In this document: piece by piece, positions 29,515-29,850 of the stretch | How positions within the stretch are numbered: position 1 is the first letter of the stretch | Layout of the letters: every line of letters starts with the position of its first letter | Origin: Schoenoplectus triqueter | Lineage: Eukaryota > Streptophyta > Magnoliopsida > Poales > Cyperaceae | Assembly (NCBI GenBank): GCA_964058805.1 | Contig: CAXKVV010001231.1 | Span: forward strand, 1-29,850 | Direction of reading: 5' to 3' | Length of the DNA: 29,850 bases | Notes under the pieces: generated by a model | What the model was told of the DNA's origin: nothing | Databases searched by the model: none | The model's input: only the letters and a program-made list of their open reading frames with translations | Position numbers and translations under genes: made by a program

Positions 29515-29762
29515 GCGCCATGCTTTTTATTTTTAAAATTAAAATGATCGATTCGAATCATTCAAAATAATTTTAAATAAATATATAATTATAGACTAAT
29601 TTATATTTTTTATTATTTTTTAGATAGTTAGAAAAACACTTAAATTTAATTATTATGAATCATCCAAAAATATGATTTTCTACCTATCTAAAATATACTA
29701 GAAAAAAATTAAAAATATAAATGGGTCATTTAGATTTTAAATAAAGAATTGATCCATAGGGG
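29515..29762. mobile_element. Probable foldback MITE related to the 25085-25493 element
   Basis: Left atttatattttttatt and ttttagatagttagaaaa pair with the right-hand ttttctacctatctaaaat and aatataaatggg in inverted orientation. Outer tgatcgattc pairs weakly with gaattgatcca. The left arm order (aatgatcgat, then ttatatttttt) resembles the arm of the 25085-25493 element. Boundaries are approximate. Confidence 0.4.
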
Positions 29763-29850
29763 ACAAATAGATCAATCGAGGGGAGTTTATCGGTGGATTT
29801 TACGACAGGGGTATGTTGTCCAAGGCGCAGAATCATAATTTAAATTTGGT
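29763..29850. other. Window edge, nothing recognised
   Basis: No feature is supported in the last bases. Confidence 0.5.

Noticed and set aside
1..29850. tRNA, rRNA or CRISPR-like arrays
   Set aside because: No cloverleaf-compatible A/B boxes, rRNA-like conserved blocks or regularly spaced repeats were seen; the tandem repeats present have only two or three units.

Overview
This window is nuclear DNA of a flowering plant. It is very AT-rich, has introns with GT/AG borders, and is dense in short non-autonomous DNA transposons. Two intact protein genes are supported, both on the + strand. The first (8683-11333, four exons) encodes a 290-residue class I HD-Zip transcription factor of the ATHB-1/HAT5 type. 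The second (22728-24554, five exons) encodes a 307-residue NADPH-dependent reductase of the isoflavone-reductase-like family, closest by eye to phenylcoumaran benzylic ether reductase (PCBER). From memory, the HD-Zip protein, including its C-terminal GWWVW motif, looks like homologues from non-grass monocots. That placement is a weak inference. The two genes have no obvious functional link.

Layout. 1-8100 is intergenic and contains a chain of transposon relics: a GAGCTCG-rich repeat, a TA-flanked element, a Mutator-like MITE with a perfect 9-bp target duplication nested in another element, a hAT-like element and a 426-bp foldback element with serial hairpins. 8100-11650 is the HD-Zip locus. 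Its leader carries a 36-codon upstream ORF in the position expected for the conserved-peptide uORF known from Arabidopsis ATHB1. 11650-18900 is again repeats: a second Mutator-like MITE, three copies of a foldback family bounded by (TA)n(GA)n, and a large inverted-repeat element. 18911-19345 holds a broken fragment of a phage-type RNA polymerase, most like those of plant mitochondrial linear plasmids. 20862-21462 is a second GAGCTCG repeat. 22613-24560 is the reductase gene. 24560-29850 holds more MITEs (two hAT-type with perfect 8-bp target duplications), a perfect 59-bp tandem duplication, a dead exon of a Tm-1-like TIM-barrel gene on the minus strand, and a GC-rich patch with a telo-box that may be the 5' end of an unidentified minus-strand transcript.

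No tRNA, rRNA or CRISPR was seen, and no autonomous transposon ORF. Exon borders, target duplications and inverted repeats were read by eye. Percent identities and family names for the repeats are approximate. The most interesting items are the uORF of the HD-Zip gene, the mitochondrial-plasmid-type polymerase relic, the Tm-1-like exon relic and the serial-hairpin foldback element.
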